Assembly (NCBI RefSeq): GCF_014805625.2
Contig: NW_023998449.1
Coordinates: 748,720 to 812,719, forward strand
Origin: Glossina fuscipes
Lineage: Eukaryota > Arthropoda > Insecta > Diptera > Glossinidae
Direction of reading: 5' to 3'
DNA length: 64,000 bases
The notes below the pieces were generated by a model. That model searched no databases, was not told where the DNA came from, and was given only the letters and a program-made list of their open reading frames with translations. The number at the start of each line of letters is the position of its first letter. Within the stretch, counting starts at the first letter, position 1. Below, in pieces: positions 38,901 to 45,316 of this stretch. A program made the position numbers and the translations under genes.

Positions 38901-41900
38901 TTTGCTTCTGCATTTCTTTTTTTAATTAAGTCTTGCATCTATCCATGCTGTTTTAATTTTGGCTTCATACTAAATTCCATAACAAATTGTGTATAAAACG
39001 GTCGATTCATGTCGAATTTGATAGATTTACTTTTTATATTCACACACGATCTTATTGGTGGATATCGGAACTGTTTAAGACAGTGCTAAAACAGTGAACA
39101 ACGAATTATTTTGGTGTGAGAAATTAGCGCATTTAATTAAAGTTCTTTCCACAGATTTATCAACATTATATTCTTCAATAGAAAAGAGGAAAACTGTTGA
39201 AAAAATTTTATTAAAAGATATACAAACACTCATCTAAACATTGCATATGTGTAGTAAGGTAATGCCTTTTATTATGCATATGATTATTCAGCTTACCTGA
39301 GTGGGCAATACAATTAGAGCTACACATATCATTATGACCATGTACAACTGCGAAGGCCATATATCGGGAACAAAATCGCCGTAACCGACCGTTGAAAAAG
39401 TGACGACCACGTAATATGTACTTTGGAACAAATTCAAATGACGATGACCGGCACGTTGAAAATGTTGTATCCCACAAACACTAGCATATAATAACAAAGA
39501 AATAAATAAATGAAAGAAAAATACGTTCGCACTGCTATGATTGCATTATTGAGAGTTTGCTAAAAACTTTATTGCTATAATATTCTCGTTCTATCTAATT
39601 CTTAATTCTATCCGTACAACCCAATAAAATGACTTTGGTCCCCTTTTCTTACCTGGTAAAGACGAGACATAGCAGGGTCGCTGACAATATTGTCAGTTGC
39701 TGCGAAAGAGCCGATTGTGATTTTTGCATGGCGCGATGCAGATCGTTCTGCAACAAGGAAAAAAGAATAAAGAAGTAAAATAAATTTTTATTTTGTATCT
39801 AAATTTCAAAAATTAATAAATAAACGAATAAAAAACAAATAAGAAACTTATATTCGACTGTGACCAAATCTTTTAGACTCATCACCGCTATCCTAAAAAA
39901 GATTTTTAAAAAACGAAAACAATAAATTTCCGTACCCTGTAATACTGAGTGGGCGTCGTCAGTTGTTTCTATGTTTGTAGAATAATAGTTTGTGTTTGCT
40001 GTATAGTTTTTGAGCAAAGAGTAAAAACACGGAAAATGATATTCTCAGTTTTGTTGAACAGGCGTGTTCGTCGACCTATTTTGGAAAGCGATATCTTCAT
40101 TTTCGCAAAAGAAAGAATGTTTATTACAGACATAGTTGAGCAGATGCTGATAAAATATCAGTATATGTCGTGGCGTCTTGGAAGCTTGCTTTCGGCATTA
40201 CAAACAAAAATCACAAAATGAACACACCCCTCATTTCTCAATAAAATAAACTTAAAGTACTTACGAACATATTTTCCAGCGAACGCTTGGCTAACCAACA
40301 GTTGAGAAATATTGGTATAAATAAATTTCTTAAAGGCGGCCATAATATCTAGAATGAAAGAAATAATAACCCATTCTGTAACACATTCCAAAATAGCTAT
40401 TAACTGTTTTTCCAAATTTCATGTATGATTTCGACATTGAAATAATTGACAGTCTTGCTTTTTTTTTAAAGCTAAGCAAACCAACTGACAGTTCAAAAAA
40501 ATCTTTTCAGATCAAGAGTTAAGTTCTTCTACTGCATTCATTAATTTGTTTTCACAAGAATAAGAATAATACCACAGTACAGAAAATCGTTTATCTGAAT
40601 AGAGTTTGGGGAATCGTGGCAGCTTTATGAAGTCGTTTAAAGAAGTTAGCATAACATGGAAATTACCCTAAATAAATTTATATTCTAGATGTTTGTCGGC
40701 TATTTTTAAACTTGATCTGCATACGAGCAGATGTTTGCCATCATTTTTACACTTGAAAATTTGAATAAAGAGTTACATGGATTTAAAATATTATGTATAC
40801 ACCAAATATTGAGAATTTCTCTGGTTTAGATATCGATCAAAGTCACCTCAAAATTGAATGGAATTATAATAAATTTCGCAAGTATATGAACAAATTAGTT
40901 TTAATATTAATATATCTTCAAGTATGCACATGTCTTTATATATATACATATATACGTAGACGTATATATAATGACAAAACTTAAAAAGCAGTATATATAT
41001 ATATTTAAAACAATATGACGTCAGCGGTGTCGGACGGTAAGGCTGAGCTTAAGCTAAGGCCTAAGGCCTTAAAGCTCCACATTTCATTTTTCTTTCACAT
41101 CTTGTAATTAATTATTGTTTATTTTGTTTTCCATCATTATTTATTTACATGCACACATACGTACGTGATTATGTTATTCTACTCACCGTCAATGCAAAGG
41201 GTATTGTCGTAATTAATTCTAATATAAAATGAAACGAGAGTATTTGCTGCCATATGTTGCCCTTTGTATGTGTATAGAATGCGCAAAAAATAAAAAAAGG
41301 ACAACGTTCCATAAGTTGTAAAAAACTATTTAAATACCGTAATACAATCATATGTAATAATATAGTAGACACTTTCATTAAAAGTAAAACAAGCAAAAGT
41401 ACGCTATTAATATCTACGAAGATACTCGTGAACAGTTCGTTTTTTTGGTTACCTTATAGCCAAGATAGGTTAGAAGAACTGCTTCCGTCAGTGAAACTAG
41501 TGCTAAAATTAACTGTACAGCCCACAGAACTGTTGGCCGATTTACCCACAATATCGCTTCCCAGTTGATGATGGGATTCTCTTGGAATTCTTCTTCAGTA
41601 AGCTCGGCTGAGGCTAGAAATTCTGATTTATTGCTAATCATGCAACTATAGCTATAAAAAGGGTGAAATAATGTTGAAATTCAAGATTTAAAACTATAGA
41701 GAAAAATACTGTTAAATTACTTTCTCTTACGACTTACCAAGTTGCATATGTTGGATTTGTATCTGTTATCACTCGTAATATGTACAAGACACAGGCTAGT
41801 AGTTTAAAGATTAAATCTGCTATACGAATACGTAAGCCTGCATTAGAAAAAAAAAAAAATGGATAAATACACAACAACGACAAAAAACATGTAAGAAAAT

Positions 41901-43931
41901 TGAATTTGGTCGTGACCGCATCTTTTATCACCCATGACCCAAAAGTAGACAAAAGAAGTAAAAACGCAAAATTATCATGCACTATAGCATGGAGTGGGCG
42001 CAGTTGATTTCTTCTATTTTCAAAATAAAACTTTTTATCGTATAAGCATGTGGGCGTCGTAGACGCGTCCTTTGAAAAGTTTAGTTCAATTCCAAATTCT
42101 TTTGCAAATTATTAGGCGATATCTGCATTTTCTCTAACGGGAGAATGTTTACTACAAACACTACAAAATTACGCAAGCAAATGGACAGATGAACAGGAGG
42201 ACATGTTTAGGTGCTTTCTAAATTTGAAACTTGCTAAGACTTGATATACTTTGTAGGATTTTGAAGTTACTGCGCGTTATAAAGGTATTGAAAGACTACT
42301 ACATTTTGGATAGGCGTGATCAATTTCTTCAATTTTTGTGCACAACTGCTCCATTACCGCCCATAGAATATGCGTTCAAATTTTTGTACATCTATTTGCT
42401 ATAGTTTATGAATAATGAGAAAAAAAGCAATTTTTCACTTTCTTTGAAAAAAAGAGGTGTTCCTAGTATACGTGGTGCTGTGGGCGTATCCTACGATCGA
42501 TTTTACCCATTTTCAATACAAAATTCGAAGGTAGCTTTATTTTTAAGGCCATGAGGATGGTTACAACAGACATTATACAAACGGGCAGACGGACTTAAAT
42601 GGACTTAGAGTTTGGTGATGATCAAGAATATACTTTTCGTGGTTTCTGATGTTTGCTTCTCTGTGTTGCAAACGTTTTGACAAAATGATCAAAATCGTCC
42701 TTGGGTGCATTATACCTAAGACCTTTATCTTAAAAAAAAAAAATAAAACTCAGGAGAATAAAAAATTAGCTTAATGTTCCTGAAAATTCCTTCTGGATGT
42801 TGCAAACTTTAGTTATTTGTTTGTTATATATGGGAACAAATTTTTATTGGTAAAATACCCAAAAATAAAAAACCCAAACTTTCTTTTTTTCTCTGAGACC
42901 GTCTGGAAGTGGTGCAGGCTTTTTTGACCAAGTACACCCCGTCTTTCGATGGTGAATATATTTAATTGATTGCTCTCTTGTTTCCTATAAAAACATATTC
43001 AAAAAGTAGAAGTTGAAAAAGTTGAAAAATATTCCATCGAAATATTTTTTAAGGAAAAGTTCTAACCAGCCCTACCATGGACCTCTTTGGGAAAATCAAA
43101 AAAGTAAAAATTCAATGCTAAGTGACCAGGTATTAAAATGAAATTTCGTGTTAGTCCATAAGAATGAGTAATAAATTTTACATTACATATGTCATTAGGA
43201 GCTCCATTTCACTACTCACATCAGCTCCTGTAACAGTTTCGATGTATTATATACAGGAAGGTCGCAAAGTCAATGTAGGAAGTTGATTTAGGAACAATTC
43301 ATGGGAATTTGGTCTAGGAGGTAGTAAAATTTGCTTAAGCGTATATTAAAAATAATGGAGTAATGGACTAATTTTAGGATTTACAATTTTATATAATTGA
43401 ATGTTTCTGGATTTAAGATTAACCTAAATAAGACAATTGGATTTAAAAGTTTATGTTATAATCACTAAAATAATTCTGAAATTCTTACGTAGGAAAAAAG
43501 TTTCTTAGAAGATTAGTGCTGTTATTTCTTTACCCTATAATTATCGTGGATCGAAAGTGTCTGTGGAAAGTTTGATTTTCGTAAAAATCAATGAACACGT
43601 ACGTCAATCATCCATTGAATGATGTGAACAGTACCAGAATTATCACTGCTAACATCAATACTAGTGACATGCCCTTTGCATGTCAATACATCCAATGAAT
43701 TAATTAACTGAAATGTATGGATTGCTAAACTTTTATTTAACTGTTGCTGAAATATTCACAATGTAATTAGAAAATTTGCATTACTCTCCTTACTTTATTC
43801 TGATTATATTACTTACATAGATTAATACCGTACGTAATTAGCTTCACTTACTTGATCTCTGATTCTTAATGAAATAAAGTTGCAGTCTTTCTTTGAAAGT
43901 ATTTTCATTTACATAATATTCCACACGAACT
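4049..43931 (-). CDS. SLO2: SLO2 sodium/chloride-type (Slack/Slick family) potassium channel, partial split gene
   Basis: Twenty-three exons encode a large plasma-membrane K+ channel subunit of the Slo2 (KCNT) family, which forms tetramers and carries ligand-gated outward K+ current in neurons and muscle. Seen in order: a conserved cytoplasmic segment before S1, six membrane segments, the filter TVGYGD, S6 with [11 protein letters not shown]1, a long low-complexity linker, and RCK2 with [24 protein letters not shown] and [14 protein letters not shown]. Every junction is GT-AG and the phases are consistent from the first to the last exon (4,189 nt, about 1,396 codons, no internal stop). Human Slack is about 1,230 residues; the extra length here is the RCK1-RCK2 linker. 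The first exon(s) with the ATG and the last exon(s) with the stop were not found. Introns range from about 50 nt to 9.4 kb. Family assignment is from recognised protein motifs; exon inclusion levels cannot be judged. Confidence 0.95.
4235..9478 (-). other. SLO2 intron, 5.2 kb
   Basis: No further exon recognised. About 6,230-6,900 holds sequence of the short, transposon-like type common in fly introns, but no coding domain. The open frames at 5,191-5,475 (plus) and 7,390-7,623 (minus) have no recognised motif. Confidence 0.5.
9479..9685 (-). CDS. SLO2: SLO2 exon 22: RCK2
   Basis: 207 nt, 69 codons. [40 protein letters not shown], then a less conserved tail to CVRLRPS. The Met is internal: acceptor CACATAG lies directly before it and the frame joins exon 21. 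Donor GTGAGT. Confidence 0.93.
9757..9942 (-). CDS. SLO2: SLO2 exon 21: RCK2
   Basis: 186 nt, 62 codons. [40 protein letters not shown] and [16 protein letters not shown], aligned to vertebrate [20 protein letters not shown]. Acceptor TTTTCTTAG, donor GTTAGT. Confidence 0.95.
9962..10605 (+). repeat. Dispersed hairpin-ended repeat (family H), copy 1
   Basis: Starts ACAAATAAGAAAATTATATT followed by the hairpin TTCGGTCATCACCGAA, then CCTTTACACCC. The interior shares the block GATATCTTCATTTT with other copies. It lies in the SLO2 intron between exons 20 and 21. No coding capacity; probably a non-autonomous element, class not settled. Confidence 0.65.
10665..10776 (-). CDS. SLO2: SLO2 exon 20: RCK2
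   Basis: 112 nt. [20 protein letters not shown] and [17 protein letters not shown], matching vertebrate [20 protein letters not shown]. Acceptor GTTTGCAG, donor GTAAGAG. Confidence 0.94.
10777..12231 (-). other. SLO2 intron between exons 19 and 20
   Basis: About 1.45 kb of AT-rich sequence in which I see no exon or recognisable element. Confidence 0.45.
12232..12395 (-). CDS. SLO2: SLO2 exon 19: RCK2
   Basis: 164 nt. [40 protein letters not shown] and [12 protein letters not shown], aligned to vertebrate YYMEGSVDNLDSLLQCGI and VNVQTMFRLF. Acceptor GATTATAG, donor GTAAGAA. Ends AA, completed to Lys. Confidence 0.94.
12493..12708 (-). CDS. SLO2: SLO2 exon 18: RCK2 Rossmann core
   Basis: 216 nt, 72 codons, phase 0 to 0. 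[40 protein letters not shown] and [20 protein letters not shown]. The ERRPDV stretch sits where mammalian Slack has the DNKPDH sodium motif (see findings). Acceptor AAAAAG is poor in pyrimidines; donor GTAACG. Confidence 0.93.
12888..12993 (-). CDS. SLO2: SLO2 exon 17: start of RCK2
   Basis: 106 nt. [20 protein letters not shown] and [15 protein letters not shown] match vertebrate [20 protein letters not shown], the start of RCK2. Acceptor TTTTATAG, donor GTACGA; the first base completes the codon from exon 16. Confidence 0.94.
13485..13505. repeat. (TG)n microsatellite
   Basis: About ten TG units in the SLO2 intron, 160 nt downstream (in the gene's sense) of the candidate cassette exon. 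UG runs next to a 5' splice site can affect exon use. Confidence 0.9.
13666..13800 (-). CDS. SLO2: SLO2 candidate cassette exon between exons 16 and 17
   Basis: 135 nt. It lies between acceptor CTTCAACAG and donor GTATAA, starts with one base and ends with two, so it can be included or skipped without shifting the frame. It encodes [36 protein letters not shown] and QILYIVTSR. It sits inside a 114-codon open stretch, long for this AT-rich intron. I do not recognise the peptide; the case rests on splice sites, phase and open frame. Confidence 0.5.
14574..14615 (-). other. SLO2: Candidate 42-nt SLO2 microexon
   Basis: A strong acceptor (TACTTCTCCTATAG) is followed after 42 nt by donor GTACGT. 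The first base and last two bases fit the phase after exon 16, reading [13 protein letters not shown] in frame. Length is a multiple of three. There is no homology evidence, so this is only a splice-signal prediction. Confidence 0.25.
15027..15512 (-). CDS. SLO2: SLO2 exon 16: Ser/Cys-rich linker
   Basis: 486 nt, 161 full codons. [58 protein letters not shown], a Thr/Ala/Ser stretch and [12 protein letters not shown]. The acceptor CACAG was chosen because it leaves the one base needed after exon 15 and keeps the frame open. Donor GTAAGTT. A C-rich tract lies 113-139 nt upstream in the intron. Confidence 0.85.
15625..15651 (-). repeat. C-rich tract; G-quadruplex-type motif in the SLO2 sense strand
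   Basis: Plus strand has C6-GG-C6-GT-C5-GGCCGC. Read on the minus (transcribed RNA) strand this is three runs of five to six G separated by two bases. It lies upstream of exon 16 in an otherwise AT-rich intron. Confidence 0.8.
16022..16172 (-). CDS. SLO2: SLO2 exon 15: acidic linker segment
   Basis: 151 nt. [20 protein letters not shown], then the acidic run [20 protein letters not shown] and RSPSEKIA. The RRPSI-PV block matches the SRRPSIAPV block in the Slack linker, which supports the assignment outside the membrane core. Acceptor AAACCAG, donor GTAAGTA. Confidence 0.9.
16720..17040 (-). CDS. SLO2: SLO2 exon 14: linker
   Basis: 321 nt, phase 1 to phase 1. Thr/Ser/Asn-rich and disordered-looking: [18 protein letters not shown], another Thr run, [33 protein letters not shown] and ILNQRRG. 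Acceptor TAACTTCAG, donor GTAAGTT. The open frame upstream of the acceptor is intronic. Confidence 0.8.
17892..17976. repeat. (GA)n microsatellite, imperfect
   Basis: About 85 nt of GA/AG units with a few interruptions; CT-rich on the SLO2 sense strand. Confidence 0.92.
18081..18143. repeat. (AATG)n microsatellite, imperfect
   Basis: Tetranucleotide ATGA units in two blocks separated by a short degenerate stretch. Confidence 0.9.
20609..20902 (-). CDS. SLO2: SLO2 exon 13: low-complexity Thr/Ser/Asn linker
   Basis: 294 nt. It has a poly-Thr/Ala/Asn run ([15 protein letters not shown]) coded by GTT/TGT-type triplet repeats, then [19 protein letters not shown] and CEFTKLH. The acceptor GCATTTAG was chosen because it leaves two bases that fit the phase of exon 12; the nearer CATAG does not. 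The donor GTGAGT lies inside a longer open frame. Exon borders are less certain than in the channel core because the linker is not conserved. Confidence 0.75.
21992..22200 (-). CDS. SLO2: SLO2 exon 12: end of RCK1 and start of linker
   Basis: 209 nt. [40 protein letters not shown] and [16 protein letters not shown] are the end of RCK1; a short Gln/Asn run and NTQKET begin the linker. The intron before it is only 57 nt. Acceptor CCTTTAG, donor GTAAGC. Confidence 0.93.
22258..22407 (-). CDS. SLO2: SLO2 exon 11: RCK1
   Basis: 150 nt. [40 protein letters not shown] and TYASFHSHR. The first base completes a Gln codon from exon 10 across the 9.4-kb intron. Acceptor TTTACAG, donor GTAAGA. Confidence 0.94.
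23080..23460 (-). mobile_element. Family A LINE, 3' UTR fragment
   Basis: Minus-strand copy of the last 380 nt of the LINE at 300-2,281: it shares the stretches around GGTTGCCAAGCTTATGCATG, the TTAATTAATTT block and the terminal AAATAAATAAATAAA tail. 5'-truncated, no coding part. Confidence 0.85.
23790..24430 (+). repeat. Dispersed repeat family H, interior copy
   Basis: Shares with 38,040-38,460 and 60,300-60,500 the blocks TTGGTAGAAACATTGGAAG, GAAAATGGGCCAAATTGG, TTTTCCACATTTACTTTA and ATACCAGCGATAT. No open frame of note. Confidence 0.6.
24440..24663 (+). mobile_element. Family A LINE copy, left part, interrupted by the I-clade LINE
   Basis: Matches the end of ORF2 and the start of the 3' UTR of the LINE at 300-2,281 (positions about 1,655-1,875), for example AGAAATGTAGATTTGTTC and AAAGCTCAGCCAATG. 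The homology stops at the I-clade insertion and resumes at 30,309. Confidence 0.8.
24649..24663. repeat. Target-site duplication, left copy
   Basis: CTTTGCAAAAATCTA, identical to 30,309-30,323; it flanks the tail end of the I-clade LINE. Confidence 0.85.
24664..24683 (-). repeat. AAT-repeat 3' tail of the I-clade LINE
   Basis: Seven or so ATT units on the plus strand (AAT on the element strand) end the element, as in I-factor-type LINEs. The 95 nt next to it (to about 24,780) are shared with the SINE copies at 33.5 and 45.1 kb. Confidence 0.85.
24779..28474 (-). pseudogene. I-clade LINE ORF2: endonuclease, reverse transcriptase, RNase H (broken)
   Basis: Originally about 1,230 codons, starting 22 nt after ORF1. 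Endonuclease (28,474-27,863): [22 protein letters not shown], then KSDHFPI in another frame. RT (about 27,100-26,250): [34 protein letters not shown] and [10 protein letters not shown]. RNase H (about 25,580-25,180): the DEDD residues appear in [21 protein letters not shown] and [10 protein letters not shown] final CCCG...HILCDC motif follows. Lesions: frameshift at about 27,875-27,905; TAA at 26,641-26,643; frameshift at about 26,290-26,345; TAG at 25,898-25,900; TAA at 25,856-25,858. The last 330 codons (24,779-25,771) remain open. Confidence 0.93.
28496..29980 (-). CDS. I-clade LINE ORF1 (gag-like nucleic-acid-binding protein), open, 494 codons
   Basis: Uninterrupted frame from MAPGPPDK to its stop. 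In I-clade LINEs this protein coats the element RNA. Residues about 204-254 hold three zinc knuckles: [27 protein letters not shown] and [15 protein letters not shown]. The part before them (about 45-200) looks like the RRM-like gag region. The tail is Ser/Thr/Asn/Lys-rich and contains two tandem 52-codon units (28,644-28,955). That ORF1 is open while ORF2 has five lesions may be chance or recent decay. Not a host gene. Confidence 0.92.
   Translation of the reverse strand: MAPGPPDKNSNRFHLLSNTSPQRKKSTNSDFPLLPITDITPIDKKYIVISPTDARITISQISPFAIKKALDSITTYIDSISILRDGNLLVLAGNPRATEKLIKAKSLANLCAISAKVHEKLNSVRGVIYALCLKHVAEDEIVREMGNQGVTEIYKLTKLNDDGKTRSPTGRIILTFDRYRLPRTVDVAWYKCKVELYIPNPMRCKNCQRLGHTAKRCTNAASCANCGHPPHTESCTRSFCINCNDQHSALDKQCPRFVQMREILKIKTENYCSMGEARRTYRERNPSVAHGIGKSNTYAAVASQIEPNKTLNATASNEKPVPPLTKNYIAKPVTSLAKDNIEKTKATANIEKIKTTTHMLKSNIQNSPESSALNFTQQITSGNESILSSINQPSKTKATANIEKIKTTTHMLKSNIQNSPESPAINYTQQITSGNEPILSSINQPSISNYSRAPTRCASNVPNHLNTDYSAGKNKSFTKNSYSDLLDGDADMST
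28644..28955 (-). repeat. In-frame tandem duplication in LINE ORF1 (2 x 156 bp)
   Basis: The second unit starts at 28,800 with the same GAAGGTTGATTAATGGATGA as the first at 28,644. Each unit encodes [20 protein letters not shown], then PES..., QQITSGNE and ILSSINQPS. The two differ at only a few positions. Confidence 0.93.
30309..30323. repeat. Target-site duplication, right copy
   Basis: CTTTGCAAAAATCTA, identical to 24,649-24,663; it flanks the 5' end of the I-clade LINE. Confidence 0.85.
30324..31253 (+). mobile_element. Family A LINE copy, right part (3' UTR and tail), with an inner insertion
   Basis: Continues the homology broken at 24,663: 30,324-30,440 aligns, diverged, to 1,875-1,990 of the LINE at 300-2,281, and 30,940-31,250 aligns to its last part (GTTGCCAAGCTTCCGTTTGT, then the ending AAATAAATAAATAAATAC). 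About 500 nt between (30,440-30,930) has no counterpart and may be a further insertion. Confidence 0.65.
31816..31956 (-). CDS. SLO2: SLO2 exon 10: RCK1
   Basis: 141 nt. [35 protein letters not shown] and LLHTSRG. Acceptor TTCTTAG, donor GTAAGTG. It directly precedes the transposon-filled 9.4-kb intron. Confidence 0.94.
32026..32204 (-). CDS. SLO2: SLO2 exon 9: RCK1
   Basis: 179 nt. [40 protein letters not shown] and [18 protein letters not shown] match the RCK1 core that follows the Rossmann strands. Acceptor TTTAAACAG; the donor GTACAT is weaker than the others. Ends CG, completed to Arg by the next exon. Confidence 0.94.
32205..33497 (-). other. Left part of SLO2 intron 8-9
   Basis: AT-rich, with a more GC-rich patch at about 32,930-33,270 that contains a short repeat of GACACGGCC. 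No coding domain seen. Confidence 0.4.
33498..33511. repeat. SINE copy 1 target-site duplication, left
   Basis: ATATAAGAAATATA, identical to 33,681-33,694. Confidence 0.88.
33512..33680 (-). mobile_element. tRNA-derived SINE, copy 1
   Basis: Element strand starts CCGCCTGAGTGGCCGAGTAG: the A box (TGGCCGAGTAGGC) lies at the start and a B box (GGGTTCAAACCT) at 33,617-33,628. The ends of the tRNA-like part pair (CCGC with GCGG), and GACTA/TAGTC forms an anticodon-stem-like hairpin. The body ends GCCGATAGCC...GCTAGTGCT...TAGTCTTAGAATTTATT and an ATA-repeat tail. It is flanked by a perfect 14-bp direct repeat (33,498-33,511 and 33,681-33,694, ATATAAGAAATATA). Confidence 0.9.
33681..33694. repeat. 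SINE copy 1 target-site duplication, right
   Basis: ATATAAGAAATATA, identical to 33,498-33,511. Confidence 0.88.
34280..35130 (+). mobile_element. Decayed LINE reverse-transcriptase remnant (R1/jockey-like?)
   Basis: [20 protein letters not shown] followed by KPLD resembles the FPxxWKRxRLVLLPKPGKP block of R1-type RTs, and [20 protein letters not shown] resembles the later region before the thumb (xxIKYLGV). The catalytic block between them is not readable and stops are frequent. A weak call based on two motif-like stretches. Confidence 0.4.
36533..36796 (-). CDS. SLO2: SLO2 exon 8: S6-RCK1 linker and start of RCK1
   Basis: 264 nt, 88 codons, phase 0 on both sides. It contains [36 protein letters not shown] (first beta strand of the RCK1 Rossmann fold), [20 protein letters not shown] and [12 protein letters not shown]. 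Acceptor AAATTTCAG, donor GTAAAA. Confidence 0.95.
37640..38460 (+). repeat. Dispersed repeat family H, copy 2
   Basis: Starts GGAAATTATATTCGGCAAAG with the hairpin ATTCGG-caaagc-CCGAAT, then CTCGCATACCCACCACTATC. The interior (38,040-38,460) matches the copies at 23.8 and 60.3 kb. Possibly two partial copies end to end. Confidence 0.65.
38815..38895 (-). mobile_element. Fragment of the SINE/I-clade shared 3' end
   Basis: On the minus strand GAGCCGGTAGCCTGTATTAC, then ACTAATG, a T run and TTAGTGTAAGCATTTAGAG align, diverged, to the last 90 nt of the I-clade LINE at 24,690-24,780. No tRNA-like part and no tail repeat are seen. Confidence 0.5.
39297..39480 (-). CDS. SLO2: SLO2 exon 7: pore loop, selectivity filter and S6
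   Basis: 184 nt. [19 protein letters not shown] is the turret, [20 protein letters not shown] is the pore helix plus filter TVGYGD, and [19 protein letters not shown] is S6. The codon phase and the filter make this the diagnostic exon for a K+ channel. Donor GTAAGC. Confidence 0.96.
39653..39747 (-). CDS. SLO2: SLO2 exon 6: S5
   Basis: 95 nt. [20 protein letters not shown] then [11 protein letters not shown]: end of the S4-S5 linker and S5. Acceptor TTGCAG, donor GTAAGA. Ends AG, completed to Ser by the next exon. Confidence 0.92.
39830..40150 (+). repeat. Dispersed repeat family H, copy 3
   Basis: Starts ACAAATAAGAAACTTATATT followed by CGACTGTGACC and CCTAAAAAAGATTTTTAAA; it shares GCGATATCTTCATTTTCGCA with copy 1. 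It lies in the intron between exons 5 and 6. Confidence 0.6.
40265..40348 (-). CDS. SLO2: SLO2 exon 5: S4 and S4-S5 linker
   Basis: 84 nt, 28 codons. It contains [20 protein letters not shown] followed by SLENMF, one of the most conserved blocks of the family. As usual for Slo2, S4 lacks the regular Arg ladder of voltage-gated channels. Acceptor TTCTAG, donor GTAAGT. Confidence 0.93.
41187..41261 (-). CDS. SLO2: SLO2 exon 4: S3
   Basis: 75 nt, exactly 25 codons: [20 protein letters not shown] then PFALT. This is S3 of Slo2, aligned to vertebrate GNIWEQI. Acceptor ACAAAG, donor GTGAGT, phase 0 on both sides. Confidence 0.93.
41453..41651 (-). CDS. SLO2: SLO2 exon 3: S1-S2 loop and S2
   Basis: 199 nt. 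It starts in the Cys-rich extracellular loop ([12 protein letters not shown], with an NKS glycosylation sequon), then [20 protein letters not shown], and S2 through TYLGYK. The methionine in the loop is not a start: the upstream exon joins in frame. Donor GTAACC. Confidence 0.94.
41738..41837 (-). CDS. SLO2: SLO2 exon 2: S1
   Basis: 100 nt encoding [20 protein letters not shown] and [12 protein letters not shown], the S1 helix and the start of the S1-S2 loop. The acceptor has a T-rich tract ending TAATGCAG; the donor is GTAAGTC. Ends TG, completed to Cys by the next exon. Confidence 0.93.
41888..42680 (+). repeat. Dispersed repeat family H, copy 4
   Basis: Starts ACATGTAAGAAAATTGAATT followed by TGGTCGTGACCGCATCTTTT, then has GGAGTGGGCGCAGTTGATTT, TAGGCGATATCTGCATTTTC and GGGAGAATGTTTACTACA in the same order as copies 1 and 3. 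It lies next to SLO2 exon 2. Confidence 0.65.
42681..43851 (-). other. SLO2 intron between exons 1 and 2, right part
   Basis: AT-rich; no exon recognised. Some of it may be further family H sequence. Confidence 0.4.
43852..43931 (-). CDS. SLO2: SLO2 exon 1 of those found: segment before S1
   Basis: 80 nt. It reads [20 protein letters not shown] then IKNQRS, the strongly conserved block just before S1 in Slo2 channels. The acceptor is TTTGCAG and the donor is GTAAGTG. The first base completes a codon begun in an exon not found, and the last base (A) joins GC of the next exon to give Ser, as in vertebrate NQRSSLRI. Confidence 0.92.
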
Positions 43932-45137
43932 CTGCAAAGACAGAATAAACATTTTTAGTTCTAAACCAAGTTTGCGTACACAACTTGAAATATATTTTCA
44001 ATAAATTTCTTTTAATAAAAAGTATTCATATCCCAAGGATAAGAGCATCCCACTGCATTTACGACAATCCAAAATTGGCATAGAGATTTTTTTATCTTTT
44101 TTTTTGTGTTTTCCGAGTAGACAAGGCGCCTGAAATAGGGACCTGACAATTATTATTATTATGTGTAGATATTGATGTAAAATGAGCTTCAAGTACAGGA
44201 AAATCATCTATAATTTCTAAGCAGAAACGATTGCGATGGCCTGACTTACAATTTCGTAATTAACAACACATTTTAGAAGTCTTGTATCCGCCAATATTTA
44301 CCCTAAGATGACTTTCACTTTCTTGCTTATATACAGCAAACAAGAAACAAATTCACTATGTAACTGCCGGAAATTACATCACTGAGACCAAAATTTTAAA
44401 ATCTTTGCACATCAATTTTTATTTTGAGCCGAAACATATTTAATTGCTACTAATATGCGCCAATTATTCTTTAAATTTAAAATTGTTAAAGTTGATATGT
44501 AAAACAAAATATCGAATTCTTCCCAGTGGGCATGAACTAATCGGTAGGTTGTTTCACATATCCCTGCATGGAATCTGTAAAATATTAACTACTCAACAAC
44601 AAAGTACAAACTTTTTAGACATGCGTTAAGCCGTTTAAACTGAAAATGCTCGTTACCGTTATCGACAGCCTTAATAATGTTATTTATTTTATTATAGGTA
44701 ATTGTTAACTGCAAATGTTTTAAAACAATTCGGTTTAAATTGTTTATATACAGAAACTGAAGTACACATTATGTACTCAAATATCGTTTATATAATATTA
44801 CAATAGTAATTTAAAAGCAAGCAATTACAATCGGCTATGACTGAATCTTTTGTACTTACCACCATTATTTTAAAAAAGAGAAAATATACTTTCGTTACTC
44901 TTTAATAGGATTGGTTTCGTTGCCTTCTATGTAGAATTTATAATACTAACTCTTCACTTTTTTAGTGCGTTAATTCACGGTACTAAATTAACTTTGCTTT
45001 TTAACTAATTTTAATCTGAGCACGCGATAGCATACACTATTGATCGATGATCTTTTACATTACGACAGCTCTCAAACACACTCTCTAATTGCTGCAAAAT
45101 TAGACGAAAGCTGAAGAATTACTTTTTCGAGTTCAAT
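43932..45137. other. Sequence upstream of the first SLO2 exon found
   Basis: The initiator exon of SLO2 should lie to the right of 43,931 but was not recognised here. A short family H end lies at about 44,816-44,900 (CAATCGGCTATGACTGAATC). Confidence 0.45.
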
Positions 45138-45316
45138 CCGCCTGAGCGGCTGAGTAAGCAAGAGTCTCGACTAGCAACTCAATAGTCGTGGGTTCAAATT
45201 TCAAGTGCGGTAGAGTTTTTAATTAAGCCTAAAGCCTTACATACTAGTGCTTTAAGACTTTAGTCTTAGAATTTATTCTCTGGCTAAATTTATAATAATA
45301 ATAATAATAATAATAC
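45138..45316 (+). mobile_element. tRNA-derived SINE, copy 2
   Basis: Same family as 33,512-33,680 in the opposite orientation: CCGCCTGAGCGGCTGAGTAA, the same CTCGACTAGCAACTCAATAG hairpin, B box GGGTTCAAATTT at 45,190-45,201 (two changes from consensus), then the shared 3' end and a longer ATA-repeat tail of about nine units. Flanks show only an imperfect direct repeat (TACTTTTTCGAG and TACCTTTTTGAG). Confidence 0.9.
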
